A stretch of 64,000 nt of DNA from Cololabis saira (Eukaryota; Chordata; Actinopteri; Beloniformes; Belonidae): positions 9,424,843 to 9,488,842 of the forward strand of contig NC_084597.1 of assembly GCF_033807715.1 (NCBI RefSeq), written 5' to 3'. The position numbers were made by a program, and so were the translations under genes. Shown piece by piece: positions 37,058 through 50,486 of the stretch; position 1 is the first letter of the stretch; every line of letters begins with the position of its first letter. The notes beneath the pieces are model-generated. The model made no database searches and was not told where the DNA came from. It worked only from the letters and a program-made list of their open reading frames with translations.

Positions 37058-39154
37058 GTAATTTATTATATATTTTACATTATATATTATATATTATTAT
37101 ATATAACATACGATTATATATAACAGCTGCTGCTGAGGTCTCCACCAGAGTGGTGTAATAATTGGTGTAGTTTAGCAGCATTTAGTATCTTTTAGAGCAG
37201 TGTTTTGGGGGTTCCAAAGACTGAATGTGGTGATAGATTTATAGTTACAAAGGTGGAGTTGAATTGATATTTTTTTTATCGTCATTTTCATCGTTATCGG
37301 GATAAATGCCAGAAATTATTGTGATACATTTTTTAGTCCGTACCGCCCATCCCTAACTGGCAGTACTGGTATCTTGCTATCATGCAGACTTGGATGAATA
37401 TTTTGAAAATTTTTAAGTGTCTCTATTAAATGAACCAATATTTTTTTCAGAAAGGGTGCAATACATTAACTGTAGATAAAGTTTTAAGTAAAAATAAAAA
37501 ATTGTGACTTATCTCACTAAGAGTGAGATGAATGTCGTTGTTCTGTAACTTTGTCAGACTGAATTTAAAATATTTTGGATATTTAAAGTAAAACCTTTTT
37601 GATACTCAACTGAACCAAATTTATTCTGCTTGCACACTCGCAGGAATATCAGAAAAGACATGTGTAAACAGCGCACCAGCTTCCATTTGGTTGGTGCTTG
37701 TTTGAAATGTCGTGTTTGAGCACCCACCATATTTACAGCTCTGCATGACCTTCAAACTGTGTGCTATAGTTTCCCAAAGCTCTGCACATGGCAGTAATTA
37801 TACGAGGACAAATACGCAAATGAATGATTGAACAAACACACGGAGAACCGAGCATAAACAGCAGCTCCTAAAACATGGACAGCAAATCAGGTGGAGTGTG
37901 AATGTGAACCGGTAACGCAACTAGGAGCAGTTGTCAAAAACGTAGACTTTTAATCAAAGTAACATTTGCCACATAAATATCCCACTATAACACTCTAACA
38001 CTGTACCCTGGCCCAGCATGTACTCTGAGCAGCTACAAAAAAGAAAAAGATGAGCACTTATTTGGACTAATTTTGACATACAACTAAATAATTGATATAC
38101 TTAACAAGAAAATTCTGCATTTGCAGTGTAAGAGAAAAACAAACAAAACAAGACAACCATTTATAAGCTCCTGTTATCCATCACAAGTCTTTGATTTGTC
38201 CGACAAAATATATGAAAAAACTAAAGTTAAAATATATTGACTCTGCCGGTTCTGACCGTGCAGCCTGTGATGTCTTTGTTGCTTCACAGATGGAGGAGAG
38301 GAGTGTGACAAAGTGAGGAAGGAGGCAGTCGGCACACGACAGATGAAGGAACTGTAAATGCACATACAAGCTGGAGAATGACTTATCGTAGAAAATGACC
38401 GCTCAAATAACTAGTCCAGGCCTGAGCTTACGTAATGTCGGTTCACTGTTTAAAGCCCATTATGATGGCTGAAACCACATTTGTCCCTCCATTAAAGCTC
38501 TAATCCTACTTCCTACACCTAACATGTTAAGACAGCTTTTATTCATTTATTTTTTCACCGTGGGCCTTTTCTTTCCCCTCATGTCTCCTGTGGAGGTGTC
38601 TGAATGGCCATTGTTTTATCATTCATAACATTTATCATCAATCTGTCTATGGTTACAAAAGGATTTTCAATCTATATCCCTGAAAACCTGTTTTTTAAGA
38701 CTGCCATACCATGAAGGTGAGATATTTTCAGAAGGGGAAGGGGAAGAAAAGAGGGCAACCAAAAGGGTCGAAAGACGCAGTGAGGAATGACGGGACTGAG
38801 ATGAACTGAGAGTAGCTCTGCTGTTGTGTCCAAGCGTTATGAAACATCGTCATACACTGCACTGCCCATGTGGATGCTCTCTGCAGACTTTCATTAACCT
38901 TACAGCTCCAAATATTTGTGTTTCTGACCTCATCTATAAACTGTCTCCTCCTCGTATTGCTAGCAGCTCCTCCAACACACCAACAGAATTAAGCAACAAC
39001 TATATACATCGTTCTCTTTTTCAATATATGATTTGGGATGAATTGCTCCTGTGTATGCATCATAAACTAAACACAGCACTTTGACAAAGCTTTAAAATCT
39101 GTTTAATGTTACGAAGCATAGCTAATGGCAGCCCGCGCTCCTAAGTCCAACTCG

Positions 39155-39218
39155 TGATGGGTTAAAAGCAGACGACTAATTTTACTGTGTTTCCTGAGAT
39201 GTACAGTGTACTGACAAA
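39155..39218 (+). repeat. Fish repeat tail interrupted by hAT element
   Basis: The text gtgatgggttaaaagcagac, gactaattttactgtg and then ctgacaaataaagata (resuming after the hAT element at 39941) resembles a common fish interspersed tail ending in a tgacaataaag segment. A second relic of the same tail is at 47337-47380 (tgatgggttaaaagcagagg). Confidence 0.45.
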
Positions 39219-39940
39219 TAGGGCTGTTCGATTTTGCCCAAAAATAAAATCTCGATTTTTTTCTCTCAAAATCCGATTTTCGATTACGATTACGATTATT
39301 TTGTGAATTGACAAAAGGCAAAGAAATGATTTCAAATATGCTGTTTTTTTATTGAACATTTGCCCCATTGGGCTTTAAGTGCAAACTTTGCTCTTATTAA
39401 ACCAAAAATGAATGAATAAAGTGCAAAACTCTGTTAAATAAGTTGAAAAAAAGTTTTAAAAAATATAATAAAATATAAAGTTTTATCTCTGAAAACAAAA
39501 TCAGCAAATCAGCACTTGCAAACATACAGTAAGTTATATTTCCAATTAAATAAAACAAGACATTTTCTAATTAAACTAAACTGGGTCTTTGCATGCTAAA
39601 TAATAATCAACCCATGAAGGAGGTAGAGGTGTGTAATGTCAGTCATTACATTTGCTATTCACATTTGCAAGTTTGTTGCTGGAACACGAGCGGGACTACC
39701 CGGTGGCATGTTAGTATATCACCATGGTTACAACGCCCCCTCCTACACTAAAGAGCCTCTCCCATGGGGCACTTGTCGCAGGTATTGAGAGGTATTTCCA
39801 TCAATCATTAATATGTGTGCAGACAAAGTTAAAAAAAAAAAAAAAAAGTGAAAAATCGATTTTACGATTTTCACGTTTTAACATTGTTCTAATTACATAA
39901 TCGCGATTACGATTTAAAATCGATTAATCGAACAGCCCTA
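39219..39940. mobile_element. hAT-type element (TAGGGCTGTTCGATT ends)
   Basis: Inverted ends TAGGGCTGTTCGATTTTGCC and TAGGGCTGTTCGATTAATCG flank 722 bp. The exact 8-bp duplication CTGACAAA is at 39211-39218 and 39941-39948. Subterminal sequences are rich in cgatttt and gattacgatt motifs. The interior is AT-rich with no recognisable transposase. Confidence 0.94.
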
Positions 39941-40771
39941 CTGACAAATAAAGATAAAGATTAATGCTTTTGTTTTTCAAATGCCACTTTTGGCAACAAG
40001 GACAGGCTAAAACTATACCATTATATTTCAAACTCTTCTAGGGACTGGGAACTGAACTGGTTTCATTCCACAAACCCATAGTTTCCCAACAAATTGGGAT
40101 ACTCTACAAAAAATTCCCAGCTAACGTGCACAAGTTTTGCATTTGTGTTGTTAAAAACATACTTTAAAAAAAGCACTTTGTGTACTCAGACATAATAGTA
40201 TGGCTTTAGTCAGTGTCAAAAAGAGCACGGATAACTGCAAGGGAGCGTGAAAGGATCTTTCAGAAAAACTAATTAAAAACAGTGGCATTTTGTTCACCTA
40301 TTCACATTTTAAGTGAACTACACTTCAAACCAGACAATGATGTGAGCGCTGAGGTTATAATATCTTAAACGTACTGACTGAAATGCTTCAGTTATTTTAT
40401 AGAGCGGAACAATCATTCAGTCAACATAATGAAATCCTTACCAGGAGAAGGAGAGCACAGCAGCCTGGATAAATAGTCTGAGTCAGGAAGTGCAATGACT
40501 CAGTTGTGGATACTAATTTATCGCTTCTGGTTTTTCTCCGGAGGGATTTAACCTTGTGATATTCACACCAAACCCACAAGAGCAACCTCAATTAAAATAT
40601 TACGAATCAGGTTCAGTCAGCATACAAATGCACTGGAGTACTTGTGATTTAATCAGCTTAAATATGATATTCTTTAATTATTTTATATTGTGTTCTGAGT
40701 AAGATACAGCATATAAAGACGATGTATTAAAAAATATTTACTGAAACTTTAAAAAAAAAAAAATTCTGTTA

Positions 40772-41263
<492 letters not shown>

Positions 41264-41522
41264 TTAATCAGAACAGAAAAAGTCAATGAAAAGCAAAAAA
41301 TAAACTCTCAATTCAGATACTTTAGTCAAATTAAGTCCAACATACAGTGCAATTTAAGGCTCAGGTTTTTTAAAAGCTGTTCTGAGCAGCATGATACACT
41401 GAACATAAAGGCCAAATTTACTCAAATTTTCCAGAATTTATACTTCAGGAATGTCTGAAACAATTTTCATGACAACTCAGATATAACAGTTAGTTCTGAA
41501 GGAAAACCCAGTGGATGGCCAC

Positions 41523-42160
41523 TAGGGCTGGGCGATATGGACCAAAAGTCATATCTTGATATTTTCTAGCTGAATGGCGATCGATTTATATCGATATTTT
41601 TTCTGTGCCATAATTGGGGTTTCCCCCAAAGCATTATAGCATAGCATCTCTGTTAGCTTCATTTTTTTCTGAGGCAAACCCTTAACCCTTAAAAAAGGTT
41701 TTAATAAAATGCCTCGTGCCAAATGTCACACAGGTACCTTTATTAACAGAGGTCTGCACAATATCAAAATGTATAAAACAAATGAAATAAAAATAAACTG
41801 CCTGCATATATAGAATAAAAATGCTTCTTGAATAAAATAAAACAAATATCCCTTTCCTGCATAACAATTACATTAAAATACACTGTGCAATTAATACAAT
41901 GTAGACAGTAACAGGCAGACTTTTCCACTGAGGTTGACAGTTGTGCAAATAACAAAACATTTGTGCAAATTTCAAATAAAACATTCAAGTCAATTTGTCA
42001 CAAAATAAGCTATATCAAAATCATAAAAAAAAAAATATTTATTTTTTTTTTATTTTTTTTTTTAAATCGATATAAACGATATAAACGATCTCGTACCATA
42101 TCGAGTTTGAAAATATATCGATATATATATATTAAAATCTCGATATATCGCCCAGGCCTA
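41523..42160. mobile_element. hAT-type element (TAGGGCTGGGCGATAT ends)
   Basis: Ends TAGGGCTGGGCGATATGG and (reverse-complemented) TAGGCCTGGGCGATATATCG flank 638 bp. Flanking 8-mers ATGGCCAC (41515-41522) and ATGGCCAG (42161-42168) differ at one base. Subterminal motifs are atcgatata/tatcgatat. The interior is AT-rich, with a poly-T stretch at 42035-42062. Confidence 0.88.
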
Positions 42161-43680
42161 ATGGCCAGAGTCATGAAGTTGACTAAAACTGCAATGTTTC
42201 AAGCTATAGTCACCGCAGTCAGCTCCTTTCATATAAAACAATGTGTCTTAATACCAGACAAAAAGTAGCAGAAAATGTGGAGAGGCTTTTATAGTGAAGG
42301 GAATAGAAAAGTAAACATGCTAGTGCATACTTGAGTTACGTTATGCAAGTGTCTAAGGTTTAAACTTCACCATGAGTTAAGGACACCAAGTTATCTAACG
42401 CAACCGCTTCCTGTATGCATTCAAGGTCCCCTAGATTTAGACCCTCCCATCCTTCACAGCTGTGTTAATGTCCCTGCCCTCAACCTTGCCATGAACAAAG
42501 GCAGAAGTGATCCATCAGCCCCTTGCTCTTTTCACCATGCATCCCAGGCCTCACTAAAGGCCAAGCAACCACGAATGAAAATAGATGCTTTCAGGAATCC
42601 TATCTCATTCTAAAAACTCTCCACTGACGCCATCCCTGCTCTGCCTTCCTGCCCAATCACTGATGTTACTGAAGGTGGAAATGGACTTGCTGGCTGGCAG
42701 GCTGCCCGACCGGCTGGAAGACCGGCCACCCAGTAATGGATCTGTGTGAATAAATTAAGCCGAGGCCCCGGCTTTATAAATATCCACAGATCATGTGTCC
42801 GATAATTGTCTTCACTTTGGCTAAACAGCGGCCTTGTAGGTGCCTCGTAAAACCCACTGAAGGTATTTTTACACGACAGGCATTGGACTGTAAAGTGGAC
42901 ACTTAAACACAGTGCATGATGATCTTTTTTTTATGTTTTTTTCATTCCTCCCAGAAGGTAGTTATTTCAATTAGCTTAAAAAACATTGTATTTTTTGGCT
43001 ATTATATTATTTACATTTTTAAAAAGAAATTGCAGTCAAATCATCTGCTATGATTTCCCTTTCCAGTCATTTAAGATAAAGTGAAAAACACAGTTCATGA
43101 TGGATCAAGAATGAAGATAAACATTAAAATCATTTCTATAGAGATATCCCTTTCCTGTCATTTAAAAACAGCAGATTATTAGAGTAAAAGTTCTTTTCAC
43201 ACAAAAAATAACTTAGATTAACTTAGAAGTTTCACGTCAAAGAAAAGTTGCATGTTTTCCTATAACATTCATGTAGGATTGTATTGACACCATTTATATC
43301 TTGATCACGAGATGTCGTATTACAAACTCACAAGTATTTAATAGCTATGTTGGTCCAAAGCACGTAACATTTCAGTTGGACATGGCTCAGGAATTGTAAA
43401 GTAATTGTGTTTTCCTTATTTCTTTCCTTACAGAGATACAGTTAATTCAACAGTGATATCTTATATGGAGTAAAGAGGGTAGTCAAAACCGGTTAGAGTT
43501 AAACGTCAAAAACATATTGGATGGGTGGGGTTTATAATAAATGGTTTAATCTAGAGGTTACAGCCGCTGTTAAACCAGCAGCAGTGTAAAGTCCACGCAA
43601 CTGCATCTGCAAACTCAAACACCAGAATTTTTCAGTTTATTTAAACTTCAGGTTCAACCCACCCACCCACTGCTTGCTTC

Positions 43681-44177
43681 TAGTGATGCACCGAAATGAA
43701 AATTTGTGGCCGAAACCGAAACCGAAAATAATAATAAACACTTGGCCGAATACCGAACATGGTTCTTCAGCAGTTTTTCATTTATTTTGCCAATTTTTTC
43801 ACCATTGCATAAATCAAATACATTTGATTTAGGCATGCTTTTCAAAGAAAAAAATCTTTTACAAAATTACAAGGTAGAAAATATTTATTGACCATAAAAA
43901 AATGAAAATGTTTTATTTTCCCAGCATTATGTTTTTTTGGTTCCACCTCCTGGTGAATGTTGGTAAAATTCTTATGGGGTTAGTTTTTGGTTGGCCAACG
44001 ATTTATGTTTGTGGTGCGCAACGTTACGGGACAGAGCGGCCAGTCTATTTCCTTATTTTACAACCCCGTTATTAATTGTTCTGTTTTTTTCTCCACTTAT
44101 TCCACCGAACACCGAAAGCGTTTGTTTGCCATTTTCGGCCGAACAATTTCGGTTACCGAACAATCGGTGCATCACTA
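43681..44177. mobile_element. hAT-type element (TAGTGATGCACCGA ends)
   Basis: Inverted ends TAGTGATGCACCGAAATG and TAGTGATGCACCGATTGTTC flank 497 bp. The 8-bp duplication CTTGCTTC is exact at 43673-43680 and 44178-44185. Subterminal copies of ccgaaac/ccgaacac and ggccga repeat on both sides. No domain is recognised in its short frames. Confidence 0.94.
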
Positions 44178-45534
44178 CTTGCTTCATCTATGGCTCTAGC
44201 AGTTCACTCCTGTGCTGCAGTGGTTACATACAGTCTAAATGAGCTGTGCAGTTTTCCAGTCATACGTCAGCCCAAACTTCAATTTGTAAACTCACTCTGA
44301 ACACACAAACAAACAGCTGTCCTCATTGATTGAGAGACTGCAGCCAAACACAATAGACTGCAGCAACACTGCAAAGACAGCATTTGTTCTTCTGCCAAAT
44401 GAATGTACCCTGTGAGCACAGAGATAAAATGTACAATTGTTACCTCCATATATCAGGGTAAAAATAATAAAATAAAAACACTATAAAAAAAAGAAAAGGA
44501 ACAATTTTGAGACAATTGTTCCTCATAAAACCCCAGGTGGAAATAAGAAAAAGAATTTGGAAAAAATAAAAAAACAATTTCAAGTCAACAAAGTGGTAAA
44601 TCATTAGCACCATCGTCAAAAGTTTACTAAATGTCATGAAATCCAAAATTATTCATTTATTTAACCCTCGAAGCACACGAAGGGTCACAAAGACACTGCA
44701 GTACACTGTGAAGATTAATTCATCTAAAGTTTCCCAAACTGACTATTCCATGTAAAATTAAGTGTTGTGCACACTCACTAAAAAAACTACTTTTAAAAAA
44801 AAAATTATAACTAAAATAAAGCAGAATTCTAACAAGAAAACCATTCCAAGCAGCTCATATTCTATGTTACAGCCTCTGTATTATTTTAGGAAATGGTAGT
44901 TGGAAATGACTGAAACAAGACTTCCTTGGTCGACAGTCTCTTTAAAACAGAAAACATTTCAGAGTCTTCAAGAATATGACAAAGGCCTCGCTTTAGCATA
45001 ACCATAGGTGTCCACGGACATGCAGGAGGCCTCTCTAAAAATCTATGAATAATGAATATTACTAACCTGCCATTAATATTTAAGATGCCACTGTGTACAA
45101 AGAATATGTTGGCTATTGAGTTTCAAACACTCTCGTGAAGCAATCTAGAGCTAATGTGGACAGTAGTGTCATTCATGTCCTTTACCTTATATAACACTTC
45201 TTAAAGATCATACAATGCCCAGCCACACAAGTAGGTAGAACCCTGACACTTTCAGACATCTGTTTGTATTTCAACTTCCATGGAAGAAAACATAAAGTGC
45301 TGTAATGCATTCTCCACTATTCATCACTTTCAAACCAGGAGGTAATCTCTGCAAAATAGCAGTGAGGTGTCTTAACAATGGCTACAAGAGAAGAACTCCT
45401 TCTGAAAGACCCCCCCCTGGAAAATGTCATGAAGAGAAAACCTGAGGGGAGTCTCTACCAGAAACATTTTCTGATAATGTAGAAGTAAAAAGGCTTGTCT
45501 GCTGAAGCAGACACACACCATTGTTTCTCCCAGT

Positions 45535-46315
45535 AGTGCAGGGTTCCAACAACTGCTAAATATTTGCTCTGATTATGGGGTTGAATTTGATGTAAAATAC
45601 AATGCCAAGAAGAGTGTTGTGTTGATATGCAGGACTAAGGAGGACAAGCAACTAAACTTTCCCCTTTTTTATTTGCCAGGTCAAATTATTTCTGTATGTA
45701 ACTCTACTAAATACTTGGGCCACATTATTAATGATGAGCTGTTAGATGACGCTGACATGTGCAGGCAACGGCGGATGCTGTATGCTCAAGCCAACATGCT
45801 TGTCAGGAGGTTTCACTACTGCTCTTCAGAGGTTAAGGTCAATCTGTTTAGAGCATACTGCACCCCTGTATATACAGCCCCCTTATGGGTGAAATACACT
45901 AAAGAGAGTATGCGAAAGCTCCAGGTGGCCTACAATGATGCACTCAGGATCCTGATGAAAGTTCCTAGGGGTGGCAGCGCTAGTGAGCTTTTTAAGGACC
46001 TGCGCCTTCCCTCCTTTCAAGCCTTGCTGCGAATGCACATGTATAAGTTCAAGGGTCGCTTACATGCATCACAGAATGGTATTTTAATAGCACTGACCAA
46101 CCCTCGCTACAGCTCGGTTCGCTACCAATCGCACATGTGGAAACATTGGTACGCATGCCTTTTATAGTTTTTATTGCTTTTATTTATTTTAATGGTGTTT
46201 TTATTTGTTAGCTTGATGTGTATTTATATTATCATGTATGTTTTGTGTTTGTTGTATTGTACGTTTTCCTTTACCCTCTTTCCCTGCTGACTACGGTCGA
46301 TAATAATAAAGAAGA
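45535..46315 (+). pseudogene. 5'-truncated LINE, reverse transcriptase C-terminal part
   Basis: An uninterrupted frame starts at about 45535 (QQLLNICSDYGVEFDVKYN, then AKKSVVLICRTKED) and runs to the stop at 46165-46167. It contains the thumb-region motif TKYLGHIINDELLDD and VKVNLFRAYCTPVYTAPLWV, typical of non-LTR retrotransposon RT C-termini. The FADD box and the whole N-terminal part are missing. A 3' UTR of about 150 bp ends in ataataataaagaa at 46315. The open frame implies a fairly recent insertion. It lies on the strand opposite to hcn1 in intron 1. The clade is uncertain (Nimb, L2 and CR1 considered). Confidence 0.85.
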
Positions 46316-47205
46316 CACATGTTCCCATTATGAAGCTTCCCCTTGCTCGTTTTTTTTCTGAACTCTTCTGCTTTAGCAAAATACTCAAATCCAGTCCACT
46401 TACACAATTCAGTTTCTTGAAAACACATAAGGAAAAAATATGAATTTTCTCTTCAATCTTCTGGCACTACCCTCTGGTCATCTTTTGAAGGGATCAATCT
46501 TCTTACATAATGTCGTCAAGAGTTTACTAAGCTCATTGACGATTGTGTTGTGGTAATTCTTGCCCACCATCAATGTAAATCTGCATGCCTTCATCTGTGG
46601 CTGAGTTCAGGTAAGCCCAGTTCATTCATTTATGTTTTAAAGAGAAATTGTTAAGAATATGTGAGGGAGGTAAAGAACAAAAGATCTGGAAATGATGCAT
46701 TCACAGAGCTGCTCTGAGTTCAGGACCATGGACAGAGCTTGTGTTCAGGACCTGAGACAGCTCCATAACAGAGGAGGAGAGACATCGGTGGGGAAGACTG
46801 GGCCACATGTGATGCTTAAGTGGTCAATAGCTGACGTGTAGGCTACTAAACAAGCCGCTGGGCCATGAACTAGTCCTTCTTTAACATGAGCTAATCTGTG
46901 TACTATACAATGCCATGCCACGAAAATGTGAAGCAAATTAGGGGGAGTTTGTCCAAACCCAGTCTAACTTGATGAAATGAACCAATCTATAATAGCGAGC
47001 AGTTTTAATAATCTAATAATAATAATTATTAGTAATTAATAATCTACATTTTCACTTCACAATCTCACACTTTGAGCCAACAAGCTTGTGAAGCTTGGAG
47101 CACAGCAGTTCCAGCTAATCAAGAAAATAATAATAATGATGTTGCAATGAGTGAATGCCAATGAATGAAGTGTGACATTCTGCAGATCTTTTTAAACCAA
47201 CAGTC

Positions 47206-47267
47206 CATCACATTTTTTCCAGTAGCTTAAAAAATATATTTTTTAAGCTACTGGAAAAAATGTGATG
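47206..47267. repeat. 62-bp perfect palindrome without spacer
   Basis: The left 31 bases beginning catcacattttttcc and the right 31 bases ending ggaaaaaatgtgatg are exact reverse complements with no loop; the centre is aaaaaata|tatttttt. It stands next to TA repeats and could extrude as a cruciform. Confidence 0.95.
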
Positions 47268-47274
47268 TATGTGA

Positions 47275-47486
<212 letters not shown>

Positions 47487-47492
47487 GATATA

Positions 47493-47522
47493 TGTACGAG
47501 AAATGTATACATTTCTCGTACA
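47493..47522. repeat. 30-bp perfect palindrome
   Basis: The sequence tgtacgagaaatgta is followed at once by its exact reverse complement tacatttctcgtaca. It closes the TA-rich tract opened by the 62-bp palindrome at 47206. Confidence 0.95.
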
Positions 47523-47639
47523 ATAGCCCTCTGAGTGTTTAAAAGGCTATTATTAAATTCAAGGATCGTATTTTAATGAATTCACAACACACTATTTTTC
47601 CCTCTTTTTTTCCCCTTTAACTGTCCCCTGCACGATTTT

Positions 47640-48780
47640 ACCGCATTCTGTGCATTTTTCTGCTCACGGGCCCGTCGTCTCACCACCTACAATGTTTACT
47701 ACCAGGATGCTGCAGTGGCATTGTCACGTTGTGCTCAGGTACCGTCGCTCCGACACGAGCCGAATATGTCATGAGGAGCTGACACTGCGCTGATCGTGTG
47801 AAACAACCACACACAATTGGCGTTGGATGTGTTTCCACATACATGACATTCACCATCCCTCGTCCAAGGACATCCCACTGGCGGACTTTACCCTCGAAAC
47901 TTCAATTTCGTGTCGTGATTTTTAACAAAATGCTGCAATGAGACGCACACAAACCGGAGGAGGCACAATTGCTTAAATGCAGAGGTAGATTAAGGGGCAG
48001 GTTGCGTGCGCGCTATATGTGTGAAAGTGGAGGCTCTAGCTTGCAGACCTGAGTGTGACGGGAGGGGTGCATAGAAAAGGGAGGGGTGAGCAGGTGTCTA
48101 TTCCAGCCCTTACCTAAAATCGCTATATGGGTGAATGATCCAGTATCCGGCCGTCTGGACTCTCTCTTGCTCTTTCTCCACGGCTTTCTGACTGCCGAAC
48201 ATACGCAATGAGAACTTATTGACTCCGGGCTGCATCATGGCCCCAAATTGCCTCTGCATAAAACCATGTTGCCTGGACGCTCCCTCCAGATCGTCAAAGC
48301 CGACCATGGCCTCTTCCCGCTCCCCCTTGAAGCCCACTGAGTTGCCATGGTCCTTCTGGCTCCCCGTGTTATTTTTCTGTATCGAGTCTTGCCTCTGAAA
48401 AACATTATTCCCATCAGCCTTCTCCTCCTTGTTGCTGGAAAGCGAATTGGATTTTTCTTCCATGGTGTTCCTTAGTTTCCCCCCTCCTTGAATCTTCCTA
48501 TGTTACAACGCGTTCCGTCTCCTGCTCGCAAGAGCTGCGCGCAAAACTGGAGAGGACCCGCTGTGAGCTCTCCTGTTTCTTTTGATGCCCTTCAAACTGT
48601 TCCGCTCCTCTATCTACAATGCGAGTGCTGCAAACTGAGACAGAGTGCACGAGAGCCCGGTGGATCGGGTTTCTTGGGTTACCGCCATCTACCGACGGCA
48701 CCGGCTTCTGCCGTGCAAAGCCTAAGCCCCGTCTCACTTCGCACGGCACTGCGGTTTAACTGGCACATGCTCCTGCACAG
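47640..48780 (-). promoter_or_regulatory. hcn1: Probable CpG-rich promoter region and 5' UTR of hcn1
   Basis: CpG dinucleotides become frequent around exon 1 (for example gtaccgtcgctccgacacgag near 47740 and agctgcgcgcaaaactgg near 48535), in contrast to the AT-rich surroundings. This is the usual picture of a neuronal gene CpG island. The transcription start is expected on the minus strand between about 48480 and 48800. No convincing TATA box was seen, so the exact start is unknown. Confidence 0.5.
48114..48463 (-). CDS. hcn1: hcn1 exon 1: N terminus and HCN domain
   Basis: The start ATG at 48463-48461 lies in an ideal Kozak context (caccATGG). The exon encodes M1-F116 and the first two bases of R117, ending AG|gtaagg. 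Residues 1-60 are a low-complexity polar tail ([20 protein letters not shown]) with the HCN1-like HGNSVGFK motif at 39-46. The conserved HCN domain follows at about 67-112 ([36 protein letters not shown]). The tail is shorter than in mammals because the glycine-rich stretch is absent. Exons 1-3 join as 312 residues, about one third of a typical HCN1 protein of roughly 900 residues. Fish can carry HCN paralogues from genome duplication, so the exact paralogue letter cannot be set. Confidence 0.96.
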
Positions 48781-49172
48781 TATTTACATAATATGAAGGA
48801 GGCTCATGAAACCCCCCTGCTCTTCCTCTGTCGCCCTGTATCAACTGTTTCAGTCAAGGCAAATAAGGGGAAAGTGAAGCAGATCATATTTAGGAGGGTT
48901 TTTTTTTTTTTCAATCAGTTGCTACAGCATGTAGTCCTTGTTCTGGCCAGTAGCTGGTTTGACTCCTGTCGAGAAGTTATAAGGGAAGCCAACACAGCAC
49001 CAGAGGTGGAAAAAGTACTGAAAAATTGTAATTGAGTAAAAGTATCTTTACTTTGCTTAAATCCTACTCAAAGTAAAAGTAAAAGTACTCATCTAAAAAT
49101 GTACTCGAGTAAAAGTACAAAAGTACTTCATTTAAAAGGTAATTTGAGTAAAAGTTACTTTCAGTTATTTAA

Positions 49173-49745
49173 AGGAGCTGTATGTAAGAGCAATAATAAA
49201 ACGAATCATAAAATGACCCCGATATGTCAACAGACATTTAAAAATCATGTTCATTTCAAATACTTATGTCACTGACAAAAGCACTCAAGTCAGGATATTC
49301 CAGTTTAAAAAGAGGAGTTGCAGCCCTCAACTGATGTTTATGTTGTCATTTTTTGTTTTGGCCTGAAGCTCCACCCTCCACCTATCTCCCAATCACCAAG
49401 TCAGTATTGTTTCTGAAGCTCCACCCTCCACCTATCTCCCAATCACCAAGTCAGTATTGTTTCTGAAGCTCCACCCTCCACCTATCTCCCAATCACCAAG
49501 TCAGTATTGTTTCTGAAGCTCCACCCTCCACCTATCTCCCAATCACCAAGTCAGTATTGTTTCGGCATCCGGGTTGCCAGCTCGGCTCTAATTATCTCAG
49601 CCATGGCAGCCTACGTTCCTGCTGAATTCTGCAGCCTACCTGGCAACCTCTGGTCGGGGGGAGGAGGGGGAGGGTACACGCCGCTCAACAATATTTTGAA
49701 AGTGACTGCAGTACCAGTTTTGGCCATTTCTTACAGACGGCTCCT
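49173..49745. mobile_element. TTAA-flanked element nested in hAT (AGGAGC ends)
   Basis: Left end AGGAGCTGTATGTAAGAG and right end, reverse-complemented, AGGAGCCGTCTGTAAGAAAT are inverted repeats, with TTAA at 49169-49172 and 49746-49749. It contains the 50-bp tandem array at 49363-49563. No coding function is recognised. Confidence 0.75.
49363..49563 (+). repeat. 50-bp minisatellite, four identical units
   Basis: The unit starting cctatctcccaatcaccaag recurs at 49381, 49431, 49481 and 49531 with no visible difference between copies. The array covers about 4.0 units. Identical units in a decayed transposon suggest recent expansion or an assembly effect. Confidence 0.95.
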
Positions 49746-50486
49746 TTAATGCAAAAAAAGGATGAGTCACGAATCAAATCCAGCACAAGATGTTTTAATT
49801 AACTTCGAGGCATATTAAAGTACACATCAACACTTGTAAAAGCTCAGCTCAGCTCAGTAACATGATGCTTTTACTTCCGCAGAACAGGACAAAAAGGACA
49901 GTCACAACCTGTACTGTAAAGTGCAAACTATTTTCAGTCATATTGTCCAACCGACAACACTAAAACCAGAATCAAATTATTCAAACACAAAATAAAGTGC
50001 CCAATGCCCGCAGGATCCTGCTATTCACAATAAACCAAAATAAAAGCCCACAAGATTTTCACCATAAATGTTGTACTCAGTAACGTGAGGGGCTTCAAAT
50101 GTAGCGAAGTAAAATACTTGGGTCAAAATGTACTCGAGTAAAAGTAAAAATTACATATTTCAAAAACTACTTAGAAAATTACAAATTACTCATAAAAAGT
50201 ACTCAATTACAGTAACGTGAGTAAATGTAATTTGTTACTTTCCACCCCTGCACAGCACAACATAATACAATGTGGGTGTGAACATATTTTCTGCTAATGG
50301 TCATAAGAAAAACTATCTGAACATTATGCGGATATCACACATTTTAAGGTGTTACAGATAAGGTCCAACACTCAGTATGAAGGCTATGACTACTGTATTC
50401 TATTCTTATTTTAGTTGTGAAGTTTACTTGTTAATTGGTCCATTGGGTCTTTTGAAATGCAATATTATCTATTCCTATTTTACAGC

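Larger units (their letters stand above)
36657..37355 (+). mobile_element. hAT element with retained BED-zinc-finger exon
   Basis: Ends TAGGAATGGGCGATATTTTA and (reverse-complemented) TAGGGATGGGCGGTACGGAC are those of the element at 8332-8861 in opposite orientation. The 8-bp duplication ACTGGCAG is exact (36649-36656 and 37356-37363). The interior holds a palindromic MITE (36771-36887) and the first coding exon of a transposase (36895-37057), after which an AT-rich segment leads to the right end. It is an internally deleted copy. Confidence 0.93.
49001..50250. mobile_element. hAT-type element (CAGAGGTGGAAAAAGTAC ends), 1.25 kb
   Basis: Ends CAGAGGTGGAAAAAGTACTG and (reverse-complemented) CAGGGGTGGAAAGTAACAAA are flanked by the exact 8-bp duplication CACAGCAC (48993-49000 and 50251-50258). 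Subterminal repeats of gagtaaaagta and its complement line both sides, a pattern shared with the elements at 35045 and 55257. A TTAA-flanked element (49173-49745) is nested in it. Confidence 0.93.

Noticed and set aside
48488..48796. Plus- and minus-strand frames in the hcn1 5' region
   Set aside because: GC-rich 5' UTR/promoter DNA; the minus-strand frame is not in phase with the hcn1 ATG and has no domain.
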